Of a DNA stretch of 64,000 nucleotides, positions 1 to 11,800 are shown in pieces (position 1 is the stretch's first letter; each line of letters begins with the position of its first letter). The notes beneath the pieces were generated by a model that ran no database searches, was not told the origin of the DNA, and saw only the letters and a program-made list of their open reading frames with translations. Origin of the DNA: Hygrophila difformis (Eukaryota > Streptophyta > Magnoliopsida > Lamiales > Acanthaceae); contig JAOANR010000011.1 in NCBI GenBank assembly GCA_030278955.1, forward strand, positions 43,945,417-44,009,416, in the 5' to 3' direction. The translations under genes and the position numbers were made by a program.

Positions 1-1025
1 GAGGATGACGTGGCGTTTATAAGGTATCATCATAGGTACCGTAGATATGTTTATAATGTTTTCTAATAATTTACAGATGTACCCATGAGTAGATATTTTA
101 AAAAAAAAATCTAAGATTGAAATATTAGATTTAATAAGGGCAATACAGTCTGAACATGCCAAAAAATATTCAGGATTTACTATATAAATTAATTTTTTTA
201 TTTATTCTATTGATTGAGGATAATATTTTAGACTCATATTTACATATAATAAATATAATATATTTGAAAATATAACATATTCAATTAAAGAATTTATAAT
301 ATATTGGTATTACTAAATTTGTCATAAACGTCAAATATATTATAATTTGTTTCCAATTTATATCTTTGTAAAATATATGAAAAGATTTCTCAAGATTTTC
401 ATATACTAATAAATAGATTTAGTATCTAAATAAATGATTTAAAAGGTTGATGGCGTGGCAAGGAAGATGATTATGCGCTGATGTGTGAATGACTGTATTT
501 TTTTGTATGATTAATCAGCGCCTACGTGGAAACCTAGGGCATAATTACTTTTTAACCCCTTAAAATTTAAAAAGGATGAAGTATATTTAATAAGGACAAT
601 ACAGTCTGAACATGCCAAAAAGTATTCAGGATTTATTATATATATACTATAAGGTATGATGAGAATTTGTCAACTGAATCTAGTGATTAATGTTTAATTG
701 CCTATTCCTAAATTTCCTATTGAAAACTATATACTGAAATAAAAGAAAAAGAAAACAATGTCGTGGTTATTGCCGAAATCAATTACTACTACTATTACTA
801 CTACTAAATAGGTCCATTATCTTCATTTGAGGCCCAAAATAATTGGGGATAGGAGAATTAGAAAATGAAGATAGTCGAAGGGACGTACGGATCAATATGC
901 ATGGGAAAGAGTGTGGGTCGGGTAGAATAAGATTTAACGATAAATTAATTTATGTTAGAGAATTATGATAAACTGGACATACATTAATTTGGGGTAATTT
1001 TTTTATGTTCGATTTGTCCTATAAA
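1..1025. other. AT-rich flank left of the LINE
   Basis: No coding region is recognisable in this stretch. It is AT-rich with many stops in all frames, and holds one pair of short direct repeats. It is the DNA into which the LINE inserted, since its right end carries one copy of the LINE target-site duplication. Confidence 0.6.
132..635 (+). repeat. Pair of 49-bp direct repeats (132-180 and 587-635)
   Basis: Two copies of a 49-bp segment, beginning TTAATAAGG and containing ACAGTCTGAACATGCC, lie 455 bp apart in the same orientation with only a few mismatches. They may be remnants of a short dispersed element or of a local duplication; no coding content is present. Confidence 0.75.
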
Positions 1026-1042
1026 TTTGGTATTTGTTAATT
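1026..1042 (+). repeat. LINE target-site duplication, left copy
   Basis: TTTGGTATTTGTTAATT occurs here and again at 43301-43317. Here it runs directly into a short T tract (to 1049), which is the poly-A tail of the minus-strand LINE. A long TSD of this kind is typical of target-primed reverse transcription. The exact edge is ambiguous by one or two T residues. Confidence 0.85.
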
Positions 1043-1096
1043 TTTTTTTCGATAACAGTGACGTGAAGACGTCGGCAAAGAAGAAACCTAAAAAAA

Positions 1097-2828
1097 CTAC
1101 AGCAAAATAGGAAGAGAATGGGAGCAAAAACAAGAAATAACGAAACTAAACCCGAGGGAACCAAGTTCCCAAGCGGTCAGCAGCAAGGCTTTCACGAGTG
1201 TCGTCTGGGGGGAAGGCCCACGTCGTATAGAACTCCACCGACTTGGCTCCCTTTTTTGCCAAGATGTCCGCAACCATGTTGCCTTCTCGAAGAGTGTGTC
1301 TCCAAATGTACCCCGGCCGAAGCCGAAGAGTGTCCAAGATACTTTCCACAATGTGGAACAACATGTGGTCCTCATTAGTGCCCTCACGGATGAGGCGAAG
1401 TGCTTCTGTCGAGTCGGAGAAACATAACGCCACCACAATTCCTTTTGATCCAATAACCGAATATCTCGCCAAATGCCAGTGAGCTCTGCAAGTAGGTTCT
1501 TTTCCTTGCCAATAAAGCCGGAGAAACCCTCGACCCATTGGCCATCTCCTGTCCGAATAACACCCCCGAAACCCGCAGATCCCGGGTTACCAAAAGAGCT
1601 GCCATCAACATGAAGAAGAACACCCGCATGTTGGTGAGGGTTCCAAGAGACCAATCGCAACTGCCTTGACTTGATATGCTTCATAAAGACCCTATCAAAA
1701 GCCAAACTGTGATGCTTGGCTTGGTGAGCAATAGAGTGGCTATTGGGGAAATCTCCATGCATGTACCATGCATTCCTGCCCAGCCAGATGTACCATAATA
1801 GAGCCCAAAAGGAGTTGGGCTGCCGACGGCATACAAGATGAAGGACCTGTGGGATGAGCAGGCTATCAATATGCCTTGGCAGCTGTATTGGAAAGCCCGC
1901 ACGCGCCCAAGTTTGCACTGCCCAGGGACAATCGAAGAAGATATGCCACGCCATCTCCTCCGGGGCATCACATAGAGTGCAGCGCGATGAGGGCGCCATC
2001 CCCCGCCCGTGTCTCATCGCGTTAGAGGGCAGTGAATTGTTCACTAGCAACCACACTAAAAGTCGAATTTTTTGAGGGCAAGGCAGCTTCCATATCCTAC
2101 TCTGAAGTTTGTCCTTTTGAACACCACGGCATTGAAGCAGCCATTCATAGCCTGAAGAGACAGAATATTCATAGCCTGAAGAGACAGAATACCTCCCTGT
2201 TGGGTCACCTATCCACACAAGGTGGTCCTCAGCCGCAGGATGCAATATGGGTGGGCCAAATTCCTTCACTGCATCCATGACAGCTTGGGGCATTAAGATA
2301 GAAACCTTCTCCCAACACCATTTGACGCCATCAAACATTTCTCGCACCTTCAAGAGGGTGTCCGAGATGTGTATATAAGGAATACAATTAGCTAGCGGCC
2401 CTCCAGGCAGCCAGCTTGCATACCAGAAGTTACAATCCCCCTTTCCTAGCCGAATGCGAAGTCCTTCCCTGAAAAATGGCTCAACGTGTTGGAGAGCTCG
2501 ATATGTGGCGGAAGTAGCCTGTCGTTAGGGAAAGAAGCCGCCCTCACAACCATATTTAGCCACAACCACCGTGACCCAAGCTTTTGGCGAGTTGGTGGCA
2601 ATATCAACATATAACTTCCCAAGCATAGCGATATTCATATCTCTGCATTTTCTCAATCCGAGCCCCCCTATTACGCGGCATAGCAACTTTATTCCAGTTA
2701 ACTAAGTGTATGCCATGTCCTTGTCCATCTTTCCACAGGAACTTCCGGATCACCCTGTCGATGCTGTCGCATGTGGAGGAAGGAACCACATGGTTTGCAT
2801 AAGATAGGAAGGCACAACAGATAATAAA
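1097..2828 (-). pseudogene. LINE ORF2 C-terminal part: zf-RVT and RNase H
   Basis: Minus-strand remnant of the ORF2 C terminus, continuing from 5715. The first piece (2828 to about 2600) has the post-RT motif IRKFLWKDG. Next comes a zf-RVT region (about 2250-1900) with CTLC and WHIFFDCPWAVQTWA. A ribonuclease H domain follows, with VDGSSFGNPGSAGFGGVIR (about 1590-1540), LLAEL, and then in a different frame FSDSTEAL and REGNMVADILAKKGA, ending near 1146. The change of frame near 1490-1540 is a frameshift inside RNase H. A C-terminal RNase H of this kind is known from a group of plant L1 elements that acquired an archaeal-like RNH. The region is not translatable as one protein. Confidence 0.85.
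2143..2190 (-). repeat. 24-bp tandem duplication in LINE ORF2
   Basis: Two perfect 24-bp copies (2143-2166 and 2167-2190) lie in frame and duplicate eight residues (YSVSSGYE) at the start of the zf-RVT region. The family normally has one such GxYSVxSGY motif, so this is a recent slippage event specific to this copy or its source. Confidence 0.9.
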
Positions 2829-5714
2829 TGTAACGCCCCGAAAATTTAAAACCATTTTCGTGACGTCACCGCCGTATTAACTGTTCTAAAATGTTGATCA
2901 CTCAGCTTAGACAGCCAATACGAAGCGAGGTATAAACAGTAACATATATCACAGTATCAAATGCCAATAAAACAATATATATTCCCACGAACATAACATG
3001 GCATATCCGGGCTTCAAGCCCTGAAATGAAACGACGACACGCTCACAAATTCAACGCCAGAAATACCCAATAGATAAATCATATGTGACACTGATCACAT
3101 TTAAGGAATACACAAATATTCTCATCAAAGATCAGGCAAGAGCATATAATATTTATTCTAAACAATAAATATAATGGATGCAACCTAACTAGTCCGCTCA
3201 ACCCGAACCCCCATCATCGTGCTCTGCGCTATCCGTAGGAAGATCTATAAAACAGACAACAACAAGGTGTCAGTACAATGTACTGGCAAGGTAATAGCAG
3301 TAATAAGTAGATTAGACAATACGAGAGTTAAATGACATAATATAAATATAATATATTAATAACATGAATTAAATACAGCATTTAAACATCACACCGTCCC
3401 ATACCAGTGCTTCAATCACAAGATGCACTGCAATCACTATGCATGATGAATGACGAGATGAAATGTTATGTCCTAAGTGCCTATCTATCCTAAACGAATA
3501 AATAAACTCCTAATGCGCATCCTAGTCCATGGTTCCAGATAAGAGAACTCGTCTCGAATTAAATAGATAAGGGTTGCAGCCCAAATCCAGTCCAGGGAAT
3601 AAATTCCAAATCCAGGGGATAAATTCCAAATCCAGGGCACTCGTCCCAAAGCCAGAGAATAAATCTCAAAGTCAGGGAACACGTCCCAAAGTCAGAGAAT
3701 AAATCTCAAAGTCAGGGAACACGTCCCAAAGTCAACACATAAGAGAACTAGTCCCAAATCAATTTCAGAAATGGAACTCGGTTCCAATTTCAATTTCATT
3801 CCAATCTCATAATAAGATAACTTCACAATAATCGCACATTGTGATTCTAAGGCATTTCATAAAATTCTCAAGAAGCCTCTAAGTTCATCATATATCTACG
3901 TCACAATCCACCTTAACGGTTAATCACTTCCTAGGGGAACAGTCTAGTCATAGACGCCCCTACATCTAAAGCACAACCTAATAAGGATCACATCCTAAAC
4001 GTCTAGGTTAACATGCCAAAAGTTATACGATTTATAAATCAACACTAGTTAGCTATCTCGGCCTAATTCCCTAATCTACATATTACTAACTAAACCTTGC
4101 CTTATTACGAATCTTTCAAAGTTCCTTTGTTTGTCTTCAATCTCCCAAGACTTCATGATTGATCCCTATACAAAAATATAATCATAAGAATTAAAAATAA
4201 TGTATCAGTACCAACACATCATCCCATCCCTTCGTTACCTCAACAACCACCTCCAATCATATTCTCCACTTTCGCAACACCAATCCTCCCACAACATCTC
4301 ATTTTAAGTTTACCAACATAGAATTTAGATCATTCTAACATAATTCAATCAAAGCCAATAATAAAATCAACCCAACAACCAAGATCTACAAGTTTCAAGC
4401 CTTCAAATAATCTCACATTAAAACTTGCAAGACATCCCAATTAATTCAATTAGTACCAATAAGCTCTAAAATTTAACAAGTACTCCAACTTAGATAATCA
4501 AGAATTACTAGCACAAATTCATATAATTCATGAATCCAAATATGCTCAATTAGAGTTTATTCTAACACTCATTTTGACATGCCAACCATTTCTCATTTAT
4601 CAATTAACTAAAACAACATAATAAGTACATGGTCTTTCTCCAAAATAATAAACAATAATACCAATTCAAGAAACTAACTAGCAACATAGAAATCCATTTC
4701 CTCACGTTGTAAGGTATCCAAGAATACTCAACAATACCATTCATAACCTCATAAACATAATTCCCAAAGATCAACATAACCAATTAAATACATTTTAACT
4801 CTTTAGCTAACAAATTTCAAATACCCCATTTCCATTCCAACAACTACCAAGCGAGCTCATAACTTGCACAAACAATACCACACAAATCATCCTTCTCAAC
4901 CCACCACATTAATATAATAAAATCATAAGCATGCAATGCTAAAGAATTCAACAATCCATATTTGCCCAACACATTATAAAATCCCCAAATTTAATAACTC
5001 AACAATTAGTAAAACAATAAGCAAGGAAAAGAGGAACACCCAACACCACCACACCACTGCCGGAACACCACCACACTGGCCACCACCACCACGCCGCCGG
5101 CGACAGGCGGCGGCAACCACCAGCAGCAGCGGCGATTTCGCCGCTGCCCAGCAGCAGCAGCGCTGCTGCTCCTCCTCCGGCGTCGCGCGGTGGCGCGGCG
5201 CCACACCGTCCTTGTCTCTCCCTCAACATCGGCGTCCCTCCTCCTTCTCCGGCGAGTCTCCATATTACCCCCAAGATGAGAAAAATCCAACTCTTTCCCA
5301 AACCCACAAGTTCGAACAAGTAAGAGAAGGGAAGGAAACCCATACCTTTAAATCCCCATCTTCATCAAGCTTGAGATTTGAAACTCCATCTCTCCATGGC
5401 TGCGATTTGAGTTCCAAAATCCCCAATTTTGTTCATCAACAAAGTGACGGAAGGTGTGGTGAATGGAGTGCCCCCAAATCCCAATCACCCGATCACTTTA
5501 ATGGTATGAAAGTGGGCCTGGGCTTCTTCCTTCTATTTAATTTTGTGGCCCATCTCATATTTAATTAATGCATTGGGCTCTTGTTGATCACTCACCCATT
5601 TATGAATTGGACTAATTTCATAAATATAATTTAACTTAATACCCAATTGGCTCATTTGATAGAATAATCATAATTAATTAAATTATTTATGAAATAATTA
5701 TCCGAGGTGTTACA
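2829..5714 (-). mobile_element. Solo LTR (Ty3/Gypsy-like), 2.9 kb
   Basis: Begins TGTAACGCCCCG and ends GAGGTGTTACA on the plus strand, giving the usual TG...CA ends in a longer inverted terminus. It is flanked by ATAAA (2824-2828) and ATACA (5715-5719), a 4/5 match to a 5-bp TSD. It interrupts LINE ORF2 and has no gag, pol or PBS. Its ends resemble those of the solo LTR at 38451-41000 in inverse orientation, and its plus-strand start resembles that of the Tekay-1 LTR, which is why minus orientation is assigned. A GC-rich open stretch near 4936-5568 has no recognisable protein. Confidence 0.8.
3588..3740. repeat. 40-bp tandem repeats inside the solo LTR
   Basis: Two nearly identical 40-bp units (3654-3693 and 3694-3733, beginning AGAGAATAAATCTC) are preceded by shorter degenerate versions from about 3588 that share the CCAAA(T/G)CCAG core. 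Confidence 0.8.
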
Positions 5715-5975
5715 ATACAGCCCGAGCTAAGGTCAGGCGACCCGCCTTATTGAGAAGGCCCCTTTTCCAAGACGCCATCTTCTTATGGAGTCTCTCAATC
5801 AAAAACTCAAAGTGAGTCTTCCTAGCCGCCCCAGAGACAATGGGAAACCCAAGATATCGCCCAATATCCGTGGTGAATTCAATATTTAGAATGGCAGAGA
5901 ATGTTTGCACCGTCTGAGGCGAGACATGAGCTGAAGCAAAGCCCACAGAGTTTCGGGTGTTCACCTTCAAGCCTG
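5715..5975 (-). pseudogene. LINE ORF2 fragment C-terminal to the RT core
   Basis: The minus-strand frame contains IGRYLGFPIVSG, FLIERLHKKMASWKRG and LLNKAGRLTLARAVL, the conserved segment that follows the reverse transcriptase fingers/palm in plant L1 ORF2. It is cut on the right by Tekay-1 (TSD GCCTG at 5971-5975) and on the left by the solo LTR at 2829-5714. The reading continues from 37122 and on to 2828. Confidence 0.85.
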
Positions 5976-8573
5976 TGTAACACCCCGGTTTTTTGTCACC
6001 CAGGTCGGGATGTCACCGCCATATCCCCCTAGTAAGACACGGTTTCTCCGAGCTTACTAAAGAGATGCAAGGCTAGGTATTGCAGGATTTAAAACATTTA
6101 AAGCATTCAAAATAGCCCATACAATATAATTCGAAAACAATAATAGCATAGCGCAGCGGAAATATTTAGTTTAGTACAGTATCGCAGCGGAAATTATAAA
6201 AAGGGCCGACATGGCCAAAACACGGGTTAAACAGGCCCGTTCATAATATAGTCTAAGTACGAAATTTAAAAGCAAAATAACAATTCCCAAAATCCCATGC
6301 ATGATTCGTGCTCATACAGGCTCATTCCACATATTCTGTAAAGAAAGGAATAAAAATGGTTTTGGTCAGCAAAATTGCTGAGTAAGTTAACACATGCATG
6401 ATTGTAGGGTTTAAAAGCCATAAGTTTAATAATTTAACAAAAGCATGATAATAACATAATATTTAGTTTCATCTAATCCATATCCAATAGCATAATTTAT
6501 CTCAGGCTCTATTTAATAACACATATCACATGGTTCAAGATAATAGCCATAATTTAAATAAAGCATTTAAATAATTTAATTTGACAACAATATCATTTAA
6601 TCTAGTTTAATTTAATTTAGAATCCCCATTACATTCCCGATTTGGTATTTCAAAGTTTCACGATAAAAATCGCGATGTCAACAAGTTTAGCCGGTAGCCC
6701 GGCGGCCGCAGCCGTATCAGCCATACCCAGTACCACTCCGGAGCCTCGGGAAACCCATACGGATATTCACGAGAGTGTAGGCTCTAAGTTTCGCCGTTTT
6801 GGCAATATCACATTTCAAGTATAGCGCGCGGGGTCACCATCGTCCATTACGGCACGAAGTGAATCGTTAGGGGGCACCCTGTAGAGCACTCACCCCTAAT
6901 TTTAATTTATCAAGTTTGTAAGGGGATTTAGTTTTTAAAATCTGCCTTCCATTGTATTAATTTAGAAACAATATCTCAATTCGTTTCAACCCTAAAGGTT
7001 AATCCCATGTTTCAACAAGATTTCAAGATTTCGTTTCGGTAAATCACAGTTTACTCCAAAATTCGTCTAAAATCAGATTTAATTGCAAAAATTCCAAAAT
7101 TTCATATCTGACTCGGAAACATCAAGATCTACAACTTTCGTGTTTTAACTTTTTCAATCCGAGATACCTAAGTAGGTCAAAATCACCAATTTTCGCATAT
7201 GAAGAAATCTGTCCGAGTTTAATACATCACAGTTCAAAGATTTCAAATTCTACCATATCAATTCAACTCCAAATTTAATGAAATTTGACAGGGATCATCT
7301 TAAGACATTTATCTACAACTTTCATGTTTGGCCAAAGATCTAAAACAGCCTAGATCCTATCTCAAAAACGTGATCAAGATCATTCCTAAGTTCTGTCCAA
7401 GATTTCTAGATCTAGAATCAAACAGTTCGGTTTCAACGGGTTTTCACATATCAAATCAACTCCAAAAATTCTCAAATTTTTACAGTAGCTAGGTCTAAGT
7501 CTTAGGAACGTTTTTCGTGTTTTAAGTTTTTCTGTTTGAGTTCGTTTTAAGGGTCGGAAAAATTCAACAAATCTGTTGCGTCGGTAGAAAAACAAAAGTG
7601 GACAGATTTATGGTTCTTGTTGAATCTTTTAGGTTTCGAATGTTTTAAAAACTCCCAAAACCATGTAAGGCTAACTTACAGTGTCTATGAACGTCGGGGA
7701 TGTCTAGTTCGGAGGCGTGGCTTCCAGATCACCGTTTCTCCTCTCCGTTCGTCGGGTTCTACGATCTAGATTCGATACGGGGTGTAGAAAGAAAAAGGAG
7801 ATGATTAGGATTCGTTTTCGAATCGTTTATTGACTAGGGATTGGATTGAGACTTACCACGGCTATGGAGATCTGTAGGGAAACTTGTCCAACAGCGTTCG
7901 TCTTTGTTTCGTGCCTCCGACGACTCCGGATTTAGGGTTTCGAATGTATAGAATGTTATAGGGTTTTGTAAACTTGTTTGGGGCTCCCAAGGGGCTTATT
8001 TATAGAATTCTTAATCCCTAGGACGTCCACAACCGACCTAGAAGTCTGGAGTCGAGAGATGTTCAACCGAAAGTCGAAAAATCCGCGTTCGGGCGAGAGA
8101 TTCACGCAACAAACGAATCTGTGGGGTGGCGCGGTCGTGGCGCGCTAAAGCCACTTCACCGCGCGGCCACCGCGCCGACTTCGCCTGGACTTCGGTCCGG
8201 GCGGGTCGTGCGATCCGTCGTGCTTTTCCGCCTCTCTTTCAGGTTTCTATCCCTCTATGCTCCCGAATTCCGATTTCCGGGGTATATTCGGGTTCATACT
8301 TTCTCTCTAATTTTATTCTCAGTCTAATTGGATGTTTTGGACTCGAATACTCGAGTTCATTAGTGTCGGGTTTTGGTGTACCATTTATCCATCCTTTTGT
8401 TTAATTAAATTCCTTTAATTCCGTTTTAAGTAAAATCTCATTTCTCATTTCCTTATCTTTATTTATTTACTTATTTGCTGGATTTATCTATTTATTTATG
8501 GTATTTATTTTATTTATTATTTATTTATTTAATTATTGTTTTATTTTATGTTAGAAAATTCTCGGGTATTACA
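5976..8573 (-). repeat. Tekay-1 3-prime LTR
   Basis: Plus-strand ends TGTAACACCCCGG and CTCGGGTATTACA; it matches 34520-37116 along its whole length. Open frames inside it (for example near 8121-8404) recur in both LTRs and look like chance ORFs. It carries one copy of the GC-rich block CCGGCGGCCGCAGCC near 6700, which is expanded into tandem repeats in the Tekay-3 LTRs. Confidence 0.95.
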
Positions 8574-8801
8574 GTCTACCCTCCTTAAGAATCAACTTCG
8601 TCCTCGAAGTTGTGTTTCGGCTTTTCTCGTCTCGTGCTAAGGTCTTGTGTTTGTTTTATTGTTTTGTGACTGAACTTAGAATTAAACTTTTAAGCTGCCT
8701 ACGTACCCGGTAAAGGGATCAAGCCATAACGTAGTTCAAAAGTTTACAAAATTGCACGAAAAATTAGGGGGTATGACATCCTCTCCCCCTTAAGATTGCA
8801 G
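8574..8801 (-). promoter_or_regulatory. Tekay-1 3-prime untranslated region with two PPT-like tracts
   Basis: Read on the minus strand, gag-pol is followed by CTTAAGGGGGAGAGGATGTC (about 8800-8780), then about 200 bp, then CTTAAGGAGGGTAGAC directly before the LTR start TGTAATACCCGAG at 8573. The second tract is the functional polypurine tract by position. The first has the same CTTAAGGRGG core, and a TGT(C/A)A(T/C)ACCC sequence follows it, so it resembles a second PPT-LTR junction. Confidence 0.75.
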
Positions 8802-11800
8802 TTATGTCCCCATAACTGTGTCGGTATCGGTTTGGAACAATGTCGGGTATCGTTCCCTCATATCGGATTCTACTTCCCAAGTTGCCGTCTCACTTTCGTG
8901 GTTTGACCAAAGAACCTTGATCATTTTGATGGTTTTGTTCCTCGTTACCCGTTCCTTAGTATCGAGAATACGCACTGGGACTTCTTCGTAAGTCAAATCT
9001 TCGTCCAGCTCAATTATCTCCGGTTGAAGTACATGTGTCGGGTCCGGCACATACTTCTTTAGTTGCGAGACATGGAAGACATTATGAACTCGATCTAAGT
9101 GTGGCGGTAAAGCCAATCGGTAGGCTAGAGTTCCGACTCGTTCTAGAATTTCGTAAGGTCCTATGTATCGAGGACTTAACTTCCCTCGTTTGCCAAAGCG
9201 CATCACCCCCTTCATGGGTGATATCTTTAGCATGACCCTATCTCCCACTTGAAATTCTAGGTCTCGTCGTCTCACGTCGGCATAACTCTTTTGACGGTCT
9301 TGAGCGGCTCTCATCTTCCCTTTGATCATTTTGATTTGTTGAGCCATGTCTTCGATAAGTTGTGGTCCCACTACCACGGACTTATCGTTTTCTTCCCAGC
9401 TCAAAGGGCTTCGGCACTTTCGTCCATACAATGCCTCGAAAGGTGCCATGCCGATACTAGTATGGTAACTATTATTATAGGAAAACTCAATCAAGGGTAA
9501 ATGAGATTCCCAATTTCCTTTGAATTCCAACACACATGCTCTCAGCATGTCTTCTAGTGTTTGGATTGTTCTCTCGGTTTGTCCATCCGTCATTGGGTGG
9601 AATGCGGTGCTCATTTTGATTTGAGTACCGAGAGCTTTTTGTAACTCCGTCCAGAAATGAGAGACAAATCTACTGTCTCTATCGGAAATGATATCATGTG
9701 GTACTCCATGTCGTCGTACCACATTATCAATGTAGGCTCGGGCCAATTGGTCCATAGTCCACGTGTCTTTCATTGGGATAAATATGGCTGTCTTCGTTAG
9801 CCTATCCACAATCACCCAAATCTTGTTCATGCCTTTAGGTGATCGGGGTAATCCCGAGACAAAATCCATTGAGATGCTATCCCACTTCCAACTTGGAATC
9901 TCTAGTGGTTGCATCAATCCTAAGGGTTTATGTCGCACTGCCTTAACCTTTTGGCAGGTGAGACATCTCGCTACGAAATTTGCCACTTCCTTCTTCATTC
10001 CCGGCCACCAATAGATCTTTTTCAGATCTTTGTATAGCTTGTCACCTCCGGGATGTACGGAATATGGCGTGTTGTGCCCTTCCTCCATCAACCTTTGCTT
10101 CAACTCGGCACATTTAAGAGGCACACACCATCTACCTTTAAAACGGATGCTTCCATCCTCGTGGACAGCAAATCCTATTGCCTTTCCTTCGGCAATATAC
10201 CCTTTTATCTTCTCGAGTTTCGGGTCGCCCGGTTGAGCGAGTCGAATCTCGTCTAATATGGGAGTTTCTACGACCATGGCATTGACCGTTTCTCTCACTG
10301 TGCCAGGATGCACAAGTTCTAACTCCAATCTTGCCAAATCCATGTACAATGCCGGCGGAATCACCAACGAGTTTGTCACGTGTTGGGTTTTCCGACTTAG
10401 GGCATCGGCTACCACATTCGCCTTCCCCTCGTGGTACGCTATCTCTAAATCGTAGTCCTTAATGAGTTCCAACCACCTTCGCTGTCTCAAATTTAACTCC
10501 TTCTGAGTGAATATATACTTCAAGCTCTTGTGGTCGGTGAACATTCGACACTTCCGCCCATAAAGATAATGTCTCCATATCTTTAGAGCGAAAACGACCG
10601 CTGCCAACTCCAGGTCATGTGTCTGATAATTTTCATCGTGAGGTTTTAGTTGGCGTGATGCATAGGCTACGACTCTCGAGTCTTGCATCAAGACACAACC
10701 TAAACCTTCCTTCGAAGCATCGCTATATACTTCGAAGTCACCATTCTCTGATGGTAATGTTAATACGGGTGTGGTTGTGAGTCGTTTCTTCAGCTCTTGA
10801 AACGCAATCTCACAAGCTTCGGTCCACTCGTATTTTGCTCCTTTCTTAAGTAGCTGGGTCAAAGGACGTGCAATCCTTGAAAAGTCCTTCACAAATCGTC
10901 TATAATATCCGGCTAATCCAAGGAAACCCCTTATTTCCGTTGGACTTTTCGGAGTTGCCCATTCAGTTACGGCAGAAACTTTTGCCGGATCCACTGATAC
11001 TCCATCAGCGGATACTATGTGTCCGAGAAATGCCACTTCTTTCAGCCAGAAGTCACATTTCGACAGCTTGCCGTATAGCTGATTTCTTCGCAAGATCTCC
11101 AACACTAGATGTAAGTGTTTCGCATGCTCCTCCTCGCTCTTCGAGTAGATCAGGATGTCGTCGATGAACACTACGACACACTGGTCTAACAATTCTCGGA
11201 ACACGTTGTTCATGAGATTCATGAACATGGCCGGAGCATTTGTTAACCCGAAGGATAACACTGTGAACTCGTAATGACCGTATCGTGTTCGAAACGCCGT
11301 CTTCGGAATGTCCTTCTCGGCAATCCTCAATTGATGATACCCAGATCGCAAATCGATCTTCGAGAATACTGAAGCTCCCTTCAGTTGATCAAACAGATCC
11401 TCTATTCTCGGAAGGGGGTATTTATTCTTAATGGTCACTTGGTTTAGTCCTCGGTAATCTATGCAAAGACGTAGTCCTCCGTCTTTCTTTTTGACAAACA
11501 AAACCGGTGCTCCCCAAGGGGACGTACTCGGTCTTATGTAACCTTTTCCCAATAGCTCCTCGAGTTGTTCCTTTAACTCCTTCATTTCCAGTGGTGCCAT
11601 CCGGTACGGAGCTTTCGAGACAGGCTCTGTCCCCGGAATGAGATCTATCGTGAATTCAAGATCTCTCTCAGGTGGCATGCCCGGAACGTCTTCAGGGAAC
11701 ACGTCCGGGTATTCTCTTACCACTGGTATGCTATCAACCTTGTTCTCTTCCGCCTCAAGGTTGTGCACATAGCACGCATATAGTTCATACCCCTTACGCA

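Noticed and set aside
4936..5568. 210-aa plus-strand ORF, Pro/Ser/Arg-rich
   Set aside because: Lies in a solo LTR, composition follows a GC-rich CCACCACC/GCAGCAGC tract, overlapping frames are equally open on minus, no domain.
8121..8404. Small ORFs in the Tekay-1 LTR, repeated at 36664-36947
   Set aside because: Present in both LTRs, no homology, probably chance ORFs in a GC-rich patch.
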